Shown: positions 34,017 through 45,347, counted from the first letter of the stretch. The stretch: 64,000 nucleotides of DNA from Cyanophora paradoxa (GCA_004431415.1 QPMI01000106.1:186001-250000); one strand, 5' to 3'. Made by a program: numbers and translations. Notes: generated by a model not told the origin, from the sequence alone.

Positions 34017-34379
34017 GCGGCGCGTCCGCGCACGCGTACCCCCGCCCGGGCCCCCGCGCGGCCCTATTCCACAGTCCACAGCTCGCTCCTTTTCGCTATT
34101 TGAATTCGATCCCCTGCCGCAACTCGGCTCGGATGGCCCGGGCCTTAGAAGGTCGAGCCTCAGGGTCCTTCGGGGGGCTTGCATCCTCACGTGTGTCGAC
34201 GTCTATGCCATGATGCATATGATGTAAGCTGGGCCCGGGGATGTGCATGCATGAGCTGGGCTCAGCCAGCCAGCTGGCCAGCTGGGCCCGGGGATGTGCA
34301 TGAGCTTAGCCGGGGGGATGGAAGCTCAAGCACAGCCTCGCTAGCTCGCCAAATTTCTTAAATCTAGATCTAGAAACCT

Positions 34380-35160
34380 CCGGCCCCGCCGCGGGCCGCG
34401 GGCCGTATATATGCATGCTTGCCGCTGCTCAGCGGCTCATACTCGAATTCCGAAAAGCTTGAGCTGTGATGATGCAAGCTCAAGCACAGCCCCGCTAGCT
34501 AGCTGGCTAGATCTAGACCGATATCTAGATCAAGAAACCTCGAGCTCCGGCCCCGCGCGCATGCATGCATGCTTGCCGCTGCTCGTGCTCGAAATTCAAA
34601 TGATTCCGAATTCGAATTCGACTCCTGCGAAGCCGGCGGTCGGTCATGATCAAGCTTACTAAGTTAAGATCTAGAGCCCTCGTCGGAAACCAAATTTAAA
34701 TCTAGATATCGTTCGACTCGGCGATCTCAGAGTCTAGCTGGCCCCGCGGCCGTGCCGCAGTGCTGCCAGGCTGCCAGGCTGGCCATGGCCGGGCCGGCGC
34801 CAGATCCGATCTAGAATTCGAAACCCCCGCCCGGCGCCCCGCATGCATGCTTGCAAATTGCCGCCGGGCCGCTGCTCATGTTCGACATTTCGAATTCGAA
34901 TCTTATGATCATGATCATGAAGCCGGCGGTCACCGGGGTCATGATCAAGCTTACTAAGTTAAGAGCCCTCGTCGACGTCGTGCATCCTCGGGGCCTCACG
35001 CATGTCCATGGTGCAACCTCATGTACCTCCGGGTACAGCCCAGCTGGCCAGATCTAGAAACCCCCGGCGCGGCCCCGCATGCTTGCCGCTGCTCATTTCG
35101 AATTCTTATGATCATGATCATGAAGACAGCGGCCATGATCAAGCTTAAGAGCCCTCGTCG
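34380..35160. repeat. Four-copy tandem repeat at the kinesin 3' end
   Basis: Blocks containing GCATGCTTGCCGCTGCTC, then GAATTCGAATTC-like palindromes, then CATGATCAAGCTTA..AAG and AGCCCTCGTCG, recur from about 34405, 34555, 34843 and 35078. The AGCCCTCGTCG part of the last copy encodes the final residues of the kinesin (DEGS stop), so earlier copies carry pieces of that coding end. Units are 150-290 bp and imperfect. Confidence 0.75.
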
Positions 35161-38100
35161 GGGTCCTCCTCGGCCGGCCCCGAGGCGGCGCTGGAGGGCG
35201 CCGCCGCGCCCTCCCCCAGGCGCCCCCGCAGCTCCGAGATAATGCCCTTCTGCGGCCGGCGTCGGCCGGGCGGCTTCTTTCTAGGGGGGGGGGGAGGGGA
35301 GGAGGGGGGGTACCAGGCGCTGGATCTCCTTCGACTCGACGGCGACGGTCGCGTTGTTCGTGATGGTCTTCACGCGGGCCGCGTACTGCAGGCTGTTCGC
35401 CGACTCGTCCGCGTTGTAGTCCGTCGGCGACTGGCGGGGCGTAAGATGGGGGAGGGGGGGCGGAGGAGGACGGGGAGGGGGAGGAGGAGAAGGGTACGCA
35501 CGACATTGACGAACATGAGGGTCTTCGCGTTGCCGCCGAGCGAGTCCTGCATCAGCATCTGCGCGCGTACGCCCCCCGGCGTCGGCACCGGGCGAGAGGG
35601 CCGGGACCGGCGGCGGCGGCACGGGTACCGTGATCTTGTGGTTGCGGTACGGGATGAAGTCGGCGCCGCTCGAGCTGCGGGGCGGGGCGGGGCGGGGCGG
35701 GGGCGCGTGAGGCGCGCGCGGCCCAACAACGCCCAGCGCTCGCGCGCTGCGCCTCCTCCCATCCCATCACGGCGCACAGTGCGGCGATGACATCGCCGAG
35801 GGCGGAGAGGGACTTGTTGATCGACTGGGCCTCCTGCGGGCGGGCGCGGGCGCCTCAGACCAGAAGAAGAAGGAAGAGAGAAGAAGTAGAGAGGGGAGGC
35901 GCCTTGAGAGTGGCGCCCGAGGCCTCGGACTTGGCGACGCGCTCGGAGCCGGCGAGGTCGACCAGGGAGAGCTTGCCGGCCGTCTTCACCCCCGTCTTCA
36001 GGTTCTGCGGCGGGCGGGCGGGCGGGCGGGAGCCCCTCAGGCGCGCGGGCGCGGCGCGACACGGTCCGCGCGGGCGCGCGAACCGTCGCCTCGATCACGA
36101 CGGAGAAGACGAGGTGGGACCGCGAAGAGTCGGCGTTCATCCCTGGGGGGGGGGGGCAAATCGGCGGGGCGGGGGCGAATGAAGGAGGGGTACGGGAATC
36201 AAAGGCGCGCACGCGTCGAGGCCACGTGCCGCTGCTCGAGGCCTGCGGGCGGCGCGGCGCGGCGTAAGTGACGGGGTCCCCGAGAAGCTGTGAGGAGGGG
36301 GAGGGAGAGGGGGGGAGAGGGGGGGTAGGGGGTACCCTGCTCGAAGGTCGCCTTCAGATCGGCGAGGCTGTTCGCCTGGACCGTCGTGACGCCCGGGACG
36401 TAGACCATCCCCCGCGCGTCCTTCTTCACCTCCAACTTCGGCGCATTCTGGCCCCGGACCGGCAGGTTAGGAAGGGGAGCGGGTGGGGTGGGGTGGAAAG
36501 GTGGGGCGAACGGACCGCGCGCTGGGCGGGCGGCGCGAGGACGTCCCAGAGCTGCGAACGAAGTTAGTTAGAGGCGCCTTAAGAACCGGAGGGAGGGGCG
36601 GCGGGACAACAGGCGCGCCTGGTCCATGTAGAGCTCGAGCATGTAGGAGGAGACGGAGAAGGTGAACTTCCTGCGGACGCGCTCTCAGACGGCGAGGGAT
36701 CTAGGTCCCCAGCTAGGAGCTAAAAAGGCTAGGGGGCGGGGGCGGGGGCGGGGGCGGGGGCGGGGGCGGGGGCGGGGGCGGGGTCTCTCTCTCACTTCCG
36801 GTCGCGCTCGCAGACTAGGAGCGGGGCGTGGCGGAGGCGCAAGCTAGGCGTGCTCCCGTTCTAGAAGCGGCCCCTTTCTCTCTCTCTCGCGTGCGCCTGA
36901 GGATGCGCGCACTTGCGGTCGCGCTCGCAGATGGCGAAGAGCTCGGCCATGGCCCGCGGGGCGATGCCCGGGTTCGACGCGCTGCCCGTCATCGTGTACC
37001 TGCCCGCCCGTTCGCCCCTCAGCGATCCGAAGATATAGCCCATTCTAGAGGCGCTCGCTCGCCCCTCAGCGATCCAAAGAAATAGCCGATCCTAGGCGCT
37101 GGCCGATATTGAGCGCCGGCCGATATTAAGCGACGGCTTGACCTTAGTCCGATTCCACGCGCCGGCGCAGGGCGAGGCTCTAGCCGCTCCCTGGCCGGTT
37201 CTAGAGGCCCTGGCCCCGGCGCACGTCTTGCCGGAGCCGGTCTGCCCGTACGCCCTAGCCCATTCTGGACGCTCTATTATAGGAGGCGCTCTGATCTTTT
37301 GATATTAGAGAGGCGATCTAATCGCCCATCAGCGCCAGCTGGCCAAGTATAATAGGCGCCCCTCCGTTGACGCTCGCCCCTCAGCGATCCGAAGAGATAG
37401 CGCTGGCCGATTCTAAGAATTGGCCTGATTCTAGTCCACTTGATCCTAGTCCTAGCTTCTCCCCTCTACTTCGGTCGCCCCTCAGCCCAGCCCTAGCCCA
37501 TTCTAGGGGCTCTGGTAGGGGCTCTTCTCGGAGGGAGCGCTCCAAGCTAGAAGGGAGCGCCGATCCTCCTCGGCGCTCCCCTAGAAGGGAGCGCCGGATC
37601 TGAAGGCGCTAGCCCATTCTAGGGGCTCTATCAGTCTGGCGCACGTCTTGCCGGAGCCGGTCTGCCCGTACGCGAAGATGCAGACGTTGAAGCCGTCCAC
37701 CGCCGACTGGATCAGGTTCTGCGTGCGGGGCGCGGGGTCAAGCCTCAAAAGGGCGGGGGGCGGGGGTGGCGGCGGCGCTGGGCGCGGGGCGCGGGGCGCG
37801 CCTTTGTGTCCTTAGATGGGCGGGGGGCGGGGGCGTCTGTGAAGTTTAAAGTCTAAAGTCTATAAAGACGCAGGCGTGGGCGTCTATTAAGGAGGGCGGG
37901 CGCTGGGCGCTGGGGCGCGGGGAGCGGGGCGCGGGCGCGCCTTGGTGTCCTCGAAGACGCGCTCCTGGGAGGTGTCCTCGGGGAAGCACGCGTCGAACTG
38001 GAAGCTCTTCGTCTGCCCTGCGGGGGGAGTCGATGGAGGGGATGGAGACGGGGTGGAGGGGGAGGGGAGGGGGGGAGGGGGGGAGGTCGGAAAGAAAGGA

Positions 38101-40193
38101 GGCAAGAGGGCAGAGAAGCGCCCGCGCACCGTTGCGGCCAGGCACCTCGATCGTGTAGGGGCTGCGGGGGGGGGGCCAGGCAAGCGGCGCGATCAACAAG
38201 AAAGAGGGGTACGGGAAACGCGACGGTGCAGCAGGGGTACGACGCACTCGGGGAAGACGAGGACGGGGTTGCCCTGCTCAGAGGGGAGGCGGGGGCGGGT
38301 CCTCGCGAACACGCGGATCTTGCCTGAGATCAGATCAGATCAGATCGGATCAGATCAGATCTCGAGGTCTGCCTAGCCCGGCCGCAGTCACGATTGCCTA
38401 TGATGACATCGATTGCCTGTGCTATCGCCAGGAGCGAAGCGAAGGGAGATCAAATCTCGGCACCCTTCATGTCCTCGATGGTGTTGTAGTACTTCTTGCG
38501 GAGTATGACCTCGTCCTTGAGCGCGTGCTCCATCGCGGCCCGCCGCGCCTCCGCCTCCGCCGCCTCCTTCCGCGCCGCCTCCACCGCCGCCGCCAGCTTC
38601 TCCAGCTCGCCCTTGAGCTGCGCCGCCTTGGCCTCCTTCTTCTTCATGGACTCGATGACCGCCGCCGAGTCGGCGAGGGCCGCCTTCAGCTCCGCGATCT
38701 GCGCCTGCCGCTCGGCCTCGGCCGCCTTCAACGCCATCACGTCGGCCAGCCGCTCCTTCAGGTCAGCCACCTCGGCCTCCCGGGCCGCGAGGCCTTTTCC
38801 GAGCGCCTCCTTCTCCTTGGTCGCCTCGGCGAGGCGCGCCCGGTCGGCCGCCAGGTCGCCCCGAAGCGCCTCCAGAACGGCCTCGGTGCCCCCGGCCCGC
38901 GCGCTTGCCTCCTCGGCCGCCGCCGCCCGCGCCTCGGCCGCCGCCAGCGCCGCCTCGAGCTCCGCCGTCCGCCCCTGCGATGCTTTAGTTTAGAGTGCCG
39001 AGTCGCACGGGTAGGGGGCGGCCGGGCGCACCCGGAGCGAGGCCACTTCCTTCTCCAGAGCCTCGACCCTCGGCGCGTACGACTCCTGCGGCGAAAGTGA
39101 GCGAGGAGGGGGGGCGGAAGGAGTGGTCCGGGGGGGAGGGGGAGGGGCGCCGCCCACCTCGATGGCTTTGGCCATAGCGGCCCGCTGCGCGGCGAGCTCC
39201 TCGGGCGTCGGGCCCGGCGGCGGCGGCGGCGGCGGCGCGGACTGCGAGGCGGCCTCCTCGGCGCCCTCGTCCCGCCCGCCGGCCGCCGTCTCGTCGTCCT
39301 CCGAGTCCGGAGCCGGCGTGGCCGCCGGCTTGGCCTGCGGCTTGGCCGCCGGCTCGTGCCGGGGCGGAGCGACCAGGTCCTCGGCGGTGACCGTACCCCC
39401 CGCGATGCTCGCCTGCAGGTTCCGCAGCCGCCGCTCCGCGTCGTCCCGGTCCCGCTTCGCCTCCAGTAGCGCCCGCTCGAAATTGATCTTGTCGCCCTCC
39501 ATCTCCACGAGCAGCCGCGACATCTGCCGCTTCTCTGCGAGCGAGTGAGCGCGGACGGGAACGGAGGGGAAAGGGCGGCGCGCCCGTGTTGAGCTGCTCG
39601 ATCCGTTCGACGAGGGAGGACGCGTCTGCGCGCTCCTTCTCGAGGAGCTTCTCCAGGCGCTGGATCTCCTGCGTCACCGTCATCACGGCGTGCATGGGCG
39701 GAATTCGAATCGGGGGCGCTCGCTCGCTTGCCTGAGCCAGCGCGTTGCTCCCCACCGCCGCCTGCTGCGCGGCCTGCTTCCCCTGCTGCACCGCAGGCGC
39801 GGCCACGGCCGTCGCCTGCCTGATGACGCTCGCGTTCACCATTTGCCCGTCCTCTAAGTTGAGCTCGAACTGCACGTCCGAGACTGCGAGCAGATCCGCG
39901 AGCGCGTTCGGCTCCCCGCTCTCCGCCGCGCTTTGCTGAACGGCGCGGACGACGGTCTGTGTCTGTACGACGACCGCTTGCGCGGGCTTTGCCGGCGCGG
40001 CTGTCCCTCCCGCTGCCGCTCCTGTCGCCCCTCCTCCGCCCGGCTGGCTGGCCGGTGCGCCGGGCCCGCCGGCCCCCGCGGGGGCGGCGCTCGGCTTCTG
40101 CTTCGGCTCCTCCTTCTTAGCTGGTGTCGCTGGCTGAGCTGGTTTCTTAGCTACGTCGTTCGCTGCAGGCTTCTTGGAGCAGCAACCTCCCAT
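35145..40193 (-). CDS. Kinesin-14 (C-terminal motor) with N-terminal dual-acylation motif
   Basis: Twenty-one exons from ATG 40193 to TAA 35145; lengths sum to 2607 nt (868 aa). Start [18 protein letters not shown] fits N-myristoylation at Gly2 plus palmitoylation of Cys4/Cys5. Low-complexity and coiled-coil regions follow ([20 protein letters not shown]; long Ala/Glu/Lys helix 38974-38464). The neck [20 protein letters not shown] matches KCBP/plant kinesin-14. Motor motifs: P-loop [11 protein letters not shown] (37718-37645), [13 protein letters not shown] (switch I, 36142-36084), [16 protein letters not shown] (switch II, 36004-35903), [36 protein letters not shown]. The tail is short and acidic. 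Minus-end-directed, microtubule-bound motor expected. At least five introns need GC donors. Exon coordinates include 39668-39584, 39534-39158, 39085-39032, 38974-38464, 38323-38248, 38161-38130, 38017-37941, 36999-36913, 36670-36619, 35249-35145. Confidence 0.93.
36735..36783. repeat. (GGGGGC)n simple repeat in a kinesin intron
   Basis: Eight to nine hexamer units in the intron between kinesin exons 10 and 11. Confidence 0.9.
37219..37253 (-). repeat. Intronic copy of the kinesin P-loop exon end
   Basis: Thirty-five bases identical to 37639-37673, which encode the [11 protein letters not shown]-loop plus its splice donor, lie about 420 bp downstream inside the 645-bp intron that follows that exon. 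Flanking intron sequence is also repeated (CTAGCCCATTCT at 37255, 37495 and 37608; CCCCTCAGCGATCC at 37015, 37061 and 37376). Confidence 0.9.
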
Positions 40194-40586
40194 TCAAGCC
40201 CGCGCGGGGGCCATCGTGGCGAGGAGTGTTCTACTGCTGCGCTGCCAGTAAGGAGGCTGGGGAGCGCCGCCCCTGCACGCTTACCGAGGTTTTCCGAGGC
40301 ACCGTACGAATGGCGAAAGTCCCGTACCCTGCCGATGGCCTTCGCCGCGACATCGATCGCACCGCGCGCTCCGGCGAGCGAGTTCGCTCCGCCGTGGCCG
40401 TCGACATGCGGCGCTTCGCCGGCCGCTGCTCCAGTGCGCGCCAGCCGCTCGGCCGAGCGCTCGAGCGCCGGCGGGCCCAGCGATTTCCTAGGCAAGCCTC
40501 TCGAGCGGCGCTTCGTCTCCAGCGGCCTCGCACGCGTTCCTGCACCGGTCCTGGACTCCCTGCGGCCCGCGGCGCCGGCGATTGTC
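40194..40586. promoter_or_regulatory. Divergent promoter region, kinesin-14 / MEKHLA gene
   Basis: 393 bp between outward start codons. Open frames here are GC-driven. No core motif recognised. Confidence 0.35.
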
Positions 40587-41511
40587 ATGGCGTCATCTTC
40601 GGAGCGTTGGCAGGACCCCGCTGTCGCAGCGCACACGCGCCTCCTGCTCTCCAGTTTCAGGAGGGTGGTCGGACGGCCCCTGGTGCGTCCTTGGCCCCCG
40701 CCTCCTCCGCCGCTCGCGCCGAGCGTCGCCCCTGCGCATGCCCGGCCGCCAGATGGACCTTGGCGGGAAGGACGAGAGCGATCCGGATGTGCCGCGCATG
40801 GTGTACGAGGCGCCGTTCGTCCTCGTGAGCCACGGCACGGAGCGTGCGCCTCCTTCGCCGCGTCGCCCCGCGCGCCCTGCAGCTGGCCGACGGGCGGCGC
40901 AGAGGAGCCGATCTTCAACTACGCGAACCGGGCGGGGCAGGCGCTGTGGGAGATGGACTGGGGCCAGTTCACGCGGACGCCCTCCAAGGACTCGGCGGAG
41001 CCCGGCCTGCAGGTCGGCCCGCCCCCGCCCCCTCCCCGGCCCCGACCCCGGCCCCCGCCGGCGCCCTCGCCCTCGCCCTCGCGCCCTCTGACCGCGGCCC
41101 TCGCTTCTTCCGCCGCGGCAGGAGGCGCGCCTCAAGGTCCTCCACGACGTGCGCCCCGCCCCGCCCCGCCCGCCCCGCCGCTGCCCTGCCCCGCCCGCCC
41201 TGCCTCGCCGCTGCCCGCTCACGCCCGCGCCGCGGCGCCCCGGCAGGTCGAGAAGGTGCGCGGGGCCGGCCGCCGGACCCCAGTCCGACGCCACGCCACG
41301 CGCGTGCGGGCCGCAGCTGCGGTCGGCCCTCGACTCCGCTCACCCCCCCCCCCCCCCGCAGCAAGGGTACACGGAGGGCTACTCAGGAGTGCGGATCAGC
41401 GCCTCGGGGCGGCGCTTCCGGATCGTGGACGTCGTCGTCTGGAACGTGCTCGACGAGGCGGGCGCCTTCCGCGGCCAGGCCGCCACCTTCCCCCGCTGGG
41501 AGTTCCTCTAG
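40587..41511 (+). CDS. MEKHLA-domain protein
   Basis: Exons 40587-40682, 40753-40843, 40903-41012, 41122-41148, 41247-41255 (9 nt) and 41362-41511 sum to 483 nt (160 aa). The whole protein is one MEKHLA domain, a PAS-like fold found alone in algae and bacteria and at the end of plant HD-ZIP III factors. Motifs: an N-terminal helix (AHTRLLLSSFRRVVGRPL), YEAPFVLVSHGTEQEPIFNY, ANRAGQALWEMDWGQFTRTP, KDSAEP, RLKVLHDVEKQGYTEGYSGV, then ISASGRRFRIVDVVVWNVLD and GQAATFPRWEFL. The 9-nt exon encodes VEK and is needed to keep family spacing between LHD and QGY. Biochemical role unknown; likely a small-ligand or redox sensor fold. Confidence 0.9.
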
Positions 41512-41598
41512 CCAGCTGCTTGTGGGCCGTAGCTAGCGCTGTATAACGCTTATCATCCCAGCTTCTGGAGTCCTAAGACTAAGACGAGACTAAGGACC

Positions 41599-41625
<27 letters not shown>
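41599..41625. repeat. Poly-G run of about 27
   Basis: An uninterrupted G homopolymer 88 bp after the MEKHLA stop. It has no counterpart after the second-unit copy, where a (GGGC)n stretch lies instead at 46198-46234. Exact length is likely unreliable. Confidence 0.85.
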
Positions 41626-41629
<4 letters not shown>

Positions 41630-41919
41630 TTAGACGAGCAGGGAATTCGAAGGAAGAGGGAATTCGAAGGGGGGCGAGGTCGAGGGATCCGGAGGAGGGA
41701 AGGGGGAGAGAGAAGGGGGAAGAGGAGGAAGGATCGCGCTCGCCGGGCGCGCGCGATCGAGCGCGAGCGGGCTGAGAGGGACCGGCGGGATCGGGGGCGG
41801 GAGCGGGGCGCAGCTCGAGGTGCGGCGGCGGCGGCGGCGGCGCGTGGCCACTCGAGGCCCCAGGGCGGCCAGGGCCACCTTGGGCCAGGGGATACGTGAT
41901 TTGTGGCCTTCATCAGGAG

Positions 41920-44243
41920 CTACGCGTGCGGTCCCGCGCCGCCCGCCTGCAGCAGCCGCGCCGCCCGCCTCTCTTGCGCGCGCCGCCGATTGTGCTCCGC
42001 CTGGCGCTTCCGCCAACACAGAGGGCATCCGCTCTTCTTCGATGTGCGGTCACTTGGGGTGGCCTGCCACTTGTGCCCGCACTCCTCGATCTTGCAGCGC
42101 CACCTGCCCACGCGTACGCAGGGGCATCAACAGAGACGCTTCGAATTTTCTCTCGCAGACGCGCGCTCCGCTTTTGTCAACATCGCACCAACGCTTCTCG
42201 TGCGAGCCCGGCATCACCTCGCTGGGCTTGAGGCCGCCGTTCGCCTCGACGTCCCACTCCGCGGCCACCTCGGGGAACCGCGCCTCCAGGTTGTTCCAGT
42301 CCGTCACCACCTGTCCCGCACAAGCGGGGCAACTGCGATCGAGAGGCGCTCATGATCAGTCGATCACCGGTACCGAATGTAAGCGTTTGATTTATATAAT
42401 TATTAATAAGATCGCACCCTCTCTTTGCGGTGGTGCGACCGCCTGGAGTCGCCTGCCATCTGCACATTTGCATGCAAATGAAGGTGTAAAGGCGGCATCG
42501 AAGGATGCAAAGATTAGATGTACAGAAGACTGACACATAAGAGCACGTGCTGCATTGCCACCAACACACGAGATGCGAATTCGCGCGGATGGTCTGCGGG
42601 GCAGGTGCGCCGTGATTATGAGAAACGAGGCCGAGGCCAAGAATAGCGATCGTGATTTCGACTGCGCACCTCCGGCGTGCGTGTGCCGTTCCTCTCTGGA
42701 TGCCACTCGGCGGCCGCCTTCTTGTTCAGCGCGGCGAGGCTCTTCTCCGGCGGAACAGCTCGGCCCGAGCCCTTCGAACAAAAAAAGGAATATTCACGAT
42801 CACGTATACGTGTGTGCACTGTGCATATGCATGAACAACAATAAGAAGAAGAATTTCGAGGCGGCCTTACAGAAGATGCACAATGCGGACAGCCTTGTCC
42901 TTTTCTGCGCGAATTCGGTGTAGCATCCCACTCGTGCGCATGATCCACCTGGCATCGCCACCTGATCGCGCAAGTAGTAAAACCAGCTGAAGATCTAGAG
43001 CGGAATGCATTCGTCGAATTAATATTCAATGATTCAGCACACCAGAAGCGCTTCGTGCTCCCGTACGTCACTTCGTCCGGGGTGAGCTCGTTCTTCTCGT
43101 GCCACTCCGCGACCTGAAATAGCATGCGAGCATCGCTGAACGCGCTATTCACTTGCACACGAACTCCAGCTAGAGCGCACCAGGTCGGGACGGACGACGC
43201 TCAACCTGCGCTCCTCGAACGGCGCGTCTCGAGGCGGCATACCCATCCGCGAGGAGCTCTTCTGAAGCTTGCCGCACTCGGGGCAGCCCGATGGATGTCG
43301 AAAGTGCGCTCTAGATGCGACCTTCGTTCTCCAGCGGTGCCCGCAGCCGCTGCACCTCCACCCCGCCCGATAGTTCGAACCGGCCGACACGTCCCGCAGC
43401 GTGACCTGCAGCTGCCGGCCGTCCGGCTCGGGCAGGTCATTCTCCTCCGCGTCCCACTCGGCGGCCAGGTGCGGGTGCGTGTCCGCGAGCGACGTGCCGG
43501 GCGCCGGAGGCTTCGGCCGCACTGCCCGAGTGCGCGGTCGCATTGCTGGTTCTGATGACACAAAGCTGATCATGAAGCCGCTGCTGCCGCGGCTAACGTT
43601 GACGCTGCTGGCTTCTGTCTGCAGCCTCCGCAGCGCTGCAGCTGCGCATGCGGCCGAAGGCCTGTGCGCGGACGGAAGGACGATGCCTGAGCACATCGTA
43701 AACCGAAGCTGTTGGAAGGCACGTAGGCTTAAGGCGCACCACGCTGAAGCCAGCCTGCGGCCGTACAGAGACATGTACATGTACACAGCTGCAGACCTGC
43801 GAGCGGTCAAAACGAGGCGGCGGCGCAGGCGGTCGATGGCGAGCACCCGCGCGCGGACAACTCCGGTCATCGAGCACAGCGCTCCGCTGCGTCGCCGCCC
43901 AGCTCGCTGGAGCGCCCAAGCCGACTCTGACCGAAAGCGCCGCCGCCGCCGCCGCAGCTCCCAACACGCCAGCGCCACTTCCCGGTCCCGCCTGTGCCGA
44001 CCGCGCCGCCCGCAGCGCCCCAGCCCACTCGCGGGCGAACCGCGCCGCCAGCATTGCACACTGAACGGCCTGCGTACCCAGCTCGTCGACCACCCTGTAC
44101 ACCCTGCGATGTTCGTCAGCGCTGCGGTCGACCTGGTGCAGGGCGGCAGAAGCGTACAATGCGCAGGCTCGCACGGCGTGGCTTCGCACGCGCGTGCGGC
44201 GAATTCCAATCATGCCGCCCTTCGCCGCCCCGTCGTCTGGCAA
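41920..44243 (-). CDS. DUF4379 protein with four treble-clef zinc ribbons (copy 1)
   Basis: Four repeats of the DUF4379/probable zinc-ribbon type, each a HPxLAAEW-like lead, an N/S-rich link and CxxC...GCPxC. Repeat 1 (exon ending 43181): HPHLAAEWDAEENDLPEP, WRCSGCGHRWRTKV, GCPEC. Repeat 2 (43113-43043 plus next exon): VAEWHEKNELTPDEV, WWRCQVDHAHEWDATP, GCPHC. Repeat 3 (about 42735-42670, 42593-42547, 42459-42418): AAAEWHPERNGTRTPE, WWQCST-WQATP, GCPAC. Repeat 4 (42332-42189, 42103-41920): FPEVAAEWDVEANGG, WWRCKIEECGHKWQATP, GCPLC, then a basic tail. Cys spacing predicts Zn binding. The N-terminal exon is uncertain; a conserved Ala/Arg-rich frame starting at 44243 is the best candidate. Function unknown; such repeats occur in algal and giant-virus proteins. 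Confidence 0.75.
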
Positions 44244-44474
44244 GCCTCGAGCAGCGGCTCCGAACCCAGCAACAAGCCTCCCCGCCGCCCAGCCGCTGCG
44301 GAAGGCGCCAGCTGCAGGCCCGCAGCTAGCGAGGGCCGGCTGAGGTCATCGGCCATCGCGGGGGTCGCAGCCGCGCTCCTCGCGGCTGCATCGGGACCGG
44401 ATGCCTTCTGCTCGCGTGCGTTGCTGACAAGCCGCGCCGCGCCGCCCGCCCACGCCGCTGGCGGCCGCTGACAG

Positions 44475-45347
44475 CGAGCCGCGCGCGCCGGCCCACGCGC
44501 TCCAGCCGGATACCCGCTCTCGTGCCCCGTGGAGGACGCCGTGTCGATCGCTCAGTGCTCGGAGAGCTCCCGCAGCTGCGTCAGCGTCTTCAACGAGGCG
44601 GGCCCCGCCCCACCCCGCCCCGCCGGCCCCGCCCCGCCCCGCCCCTGACTTGCGGCGGCGCAGGACGAGGCGCACTTTGCGGAGCCGTGGATGTACGACG
44701 GGCCGCGGGAGAAGGCGCTAGCGAAGCTCCGGCGCCTCCTCGCCTCCCGCGGGGACGTCCGCGTCGTGGAGGACGCCGCCGAGCGGGGGTATATCTACGC
44801 GGAGTTCGCGGGGAAGCTGGGCGCGGTGGACGACGTCGAGTTCTACCTCCCCGCGGACGATGTCGTCGTCCTCTTCCGCAGCAGCTCGCGCCTCGAGCGC
44901 GGCGGCGCCGACCAGCGCCAGCGCATGGAGGAGCTCCGCATCGCCCTCGGCTTCGAGAAGGCCCGCCCCCGTACCCCCAGGCGGCCCCATCCCCCTCACT
45001 TTCGCCGCAGCTGCCGGTGGTCCTCGCGTGGGACCCGCGGTGGTCCAGCAGCGCCGCCGCGCCGTGGGAGCAGGCCCGTACCCCCCTTCCTCCCCCCCCC
45101 TTCCCAGCCCCACGCCTCTTTGACTTTTCAGGGCGTCCCCCGCAGGTCTTCAAGGTTTGGTCCCTCTCGATCCGCGCGCCGGTAGCGCCCGCCCGGTTCT
45201 TGTACCCCTCTGACCCCGTCCGTCCCCTTTTCCTGCCACGTAGCCCTTCGAGCCCCTCTTCAAGGTCGGTACCCACCCCCCTCCCCCTCTCGCACCGCCC
45301 GAGGCCCGCTCACGCCCCCGCAGGAGATCAGCAAGACCCTCTACTAG
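44475..45347 (+). CDS. DUF1499 family protein (copy 1)
   Basis: Supported exons: 44475-44597 (YPLSCPVEDAVSIAQCSESS, CVSVFNE), 44664-44960 (HFAEPWMYDGPREKALAKLR; GYIYAEFAGKLGAVDDVEFY; VVVLFRSSSRLERGGADQRQ), 45011-45073 (LPVVLAWDPRWSSS), a 9-nt exon 45146-45154 (VFK), 45244-45264 (PFEPLFK) and 45324-45347 (EISKTLY). DUF1499 proteins are small, often plastid- or thylakoid-linked in algae; the role is unknown. Upstream an in-frame segment with a hydrophobic stretch (SAIAGVAAALLAAASGPDAF) looks like a targeting signal, but the start and the joining exon are unresolved. Three introns begin with GC (44598, 44961, 45074). Confidence 0.8.

Noticed and set aside
43401-44471. A 356-codon plus-strand frame before DUF1499 copy 1, and its counterpart at 48095-49168
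   Set aside because: Most of it is antisense to the DUF4379 gene. Only the final segment with a hydrophobic stretch may belong to DUF1499, as a leader.
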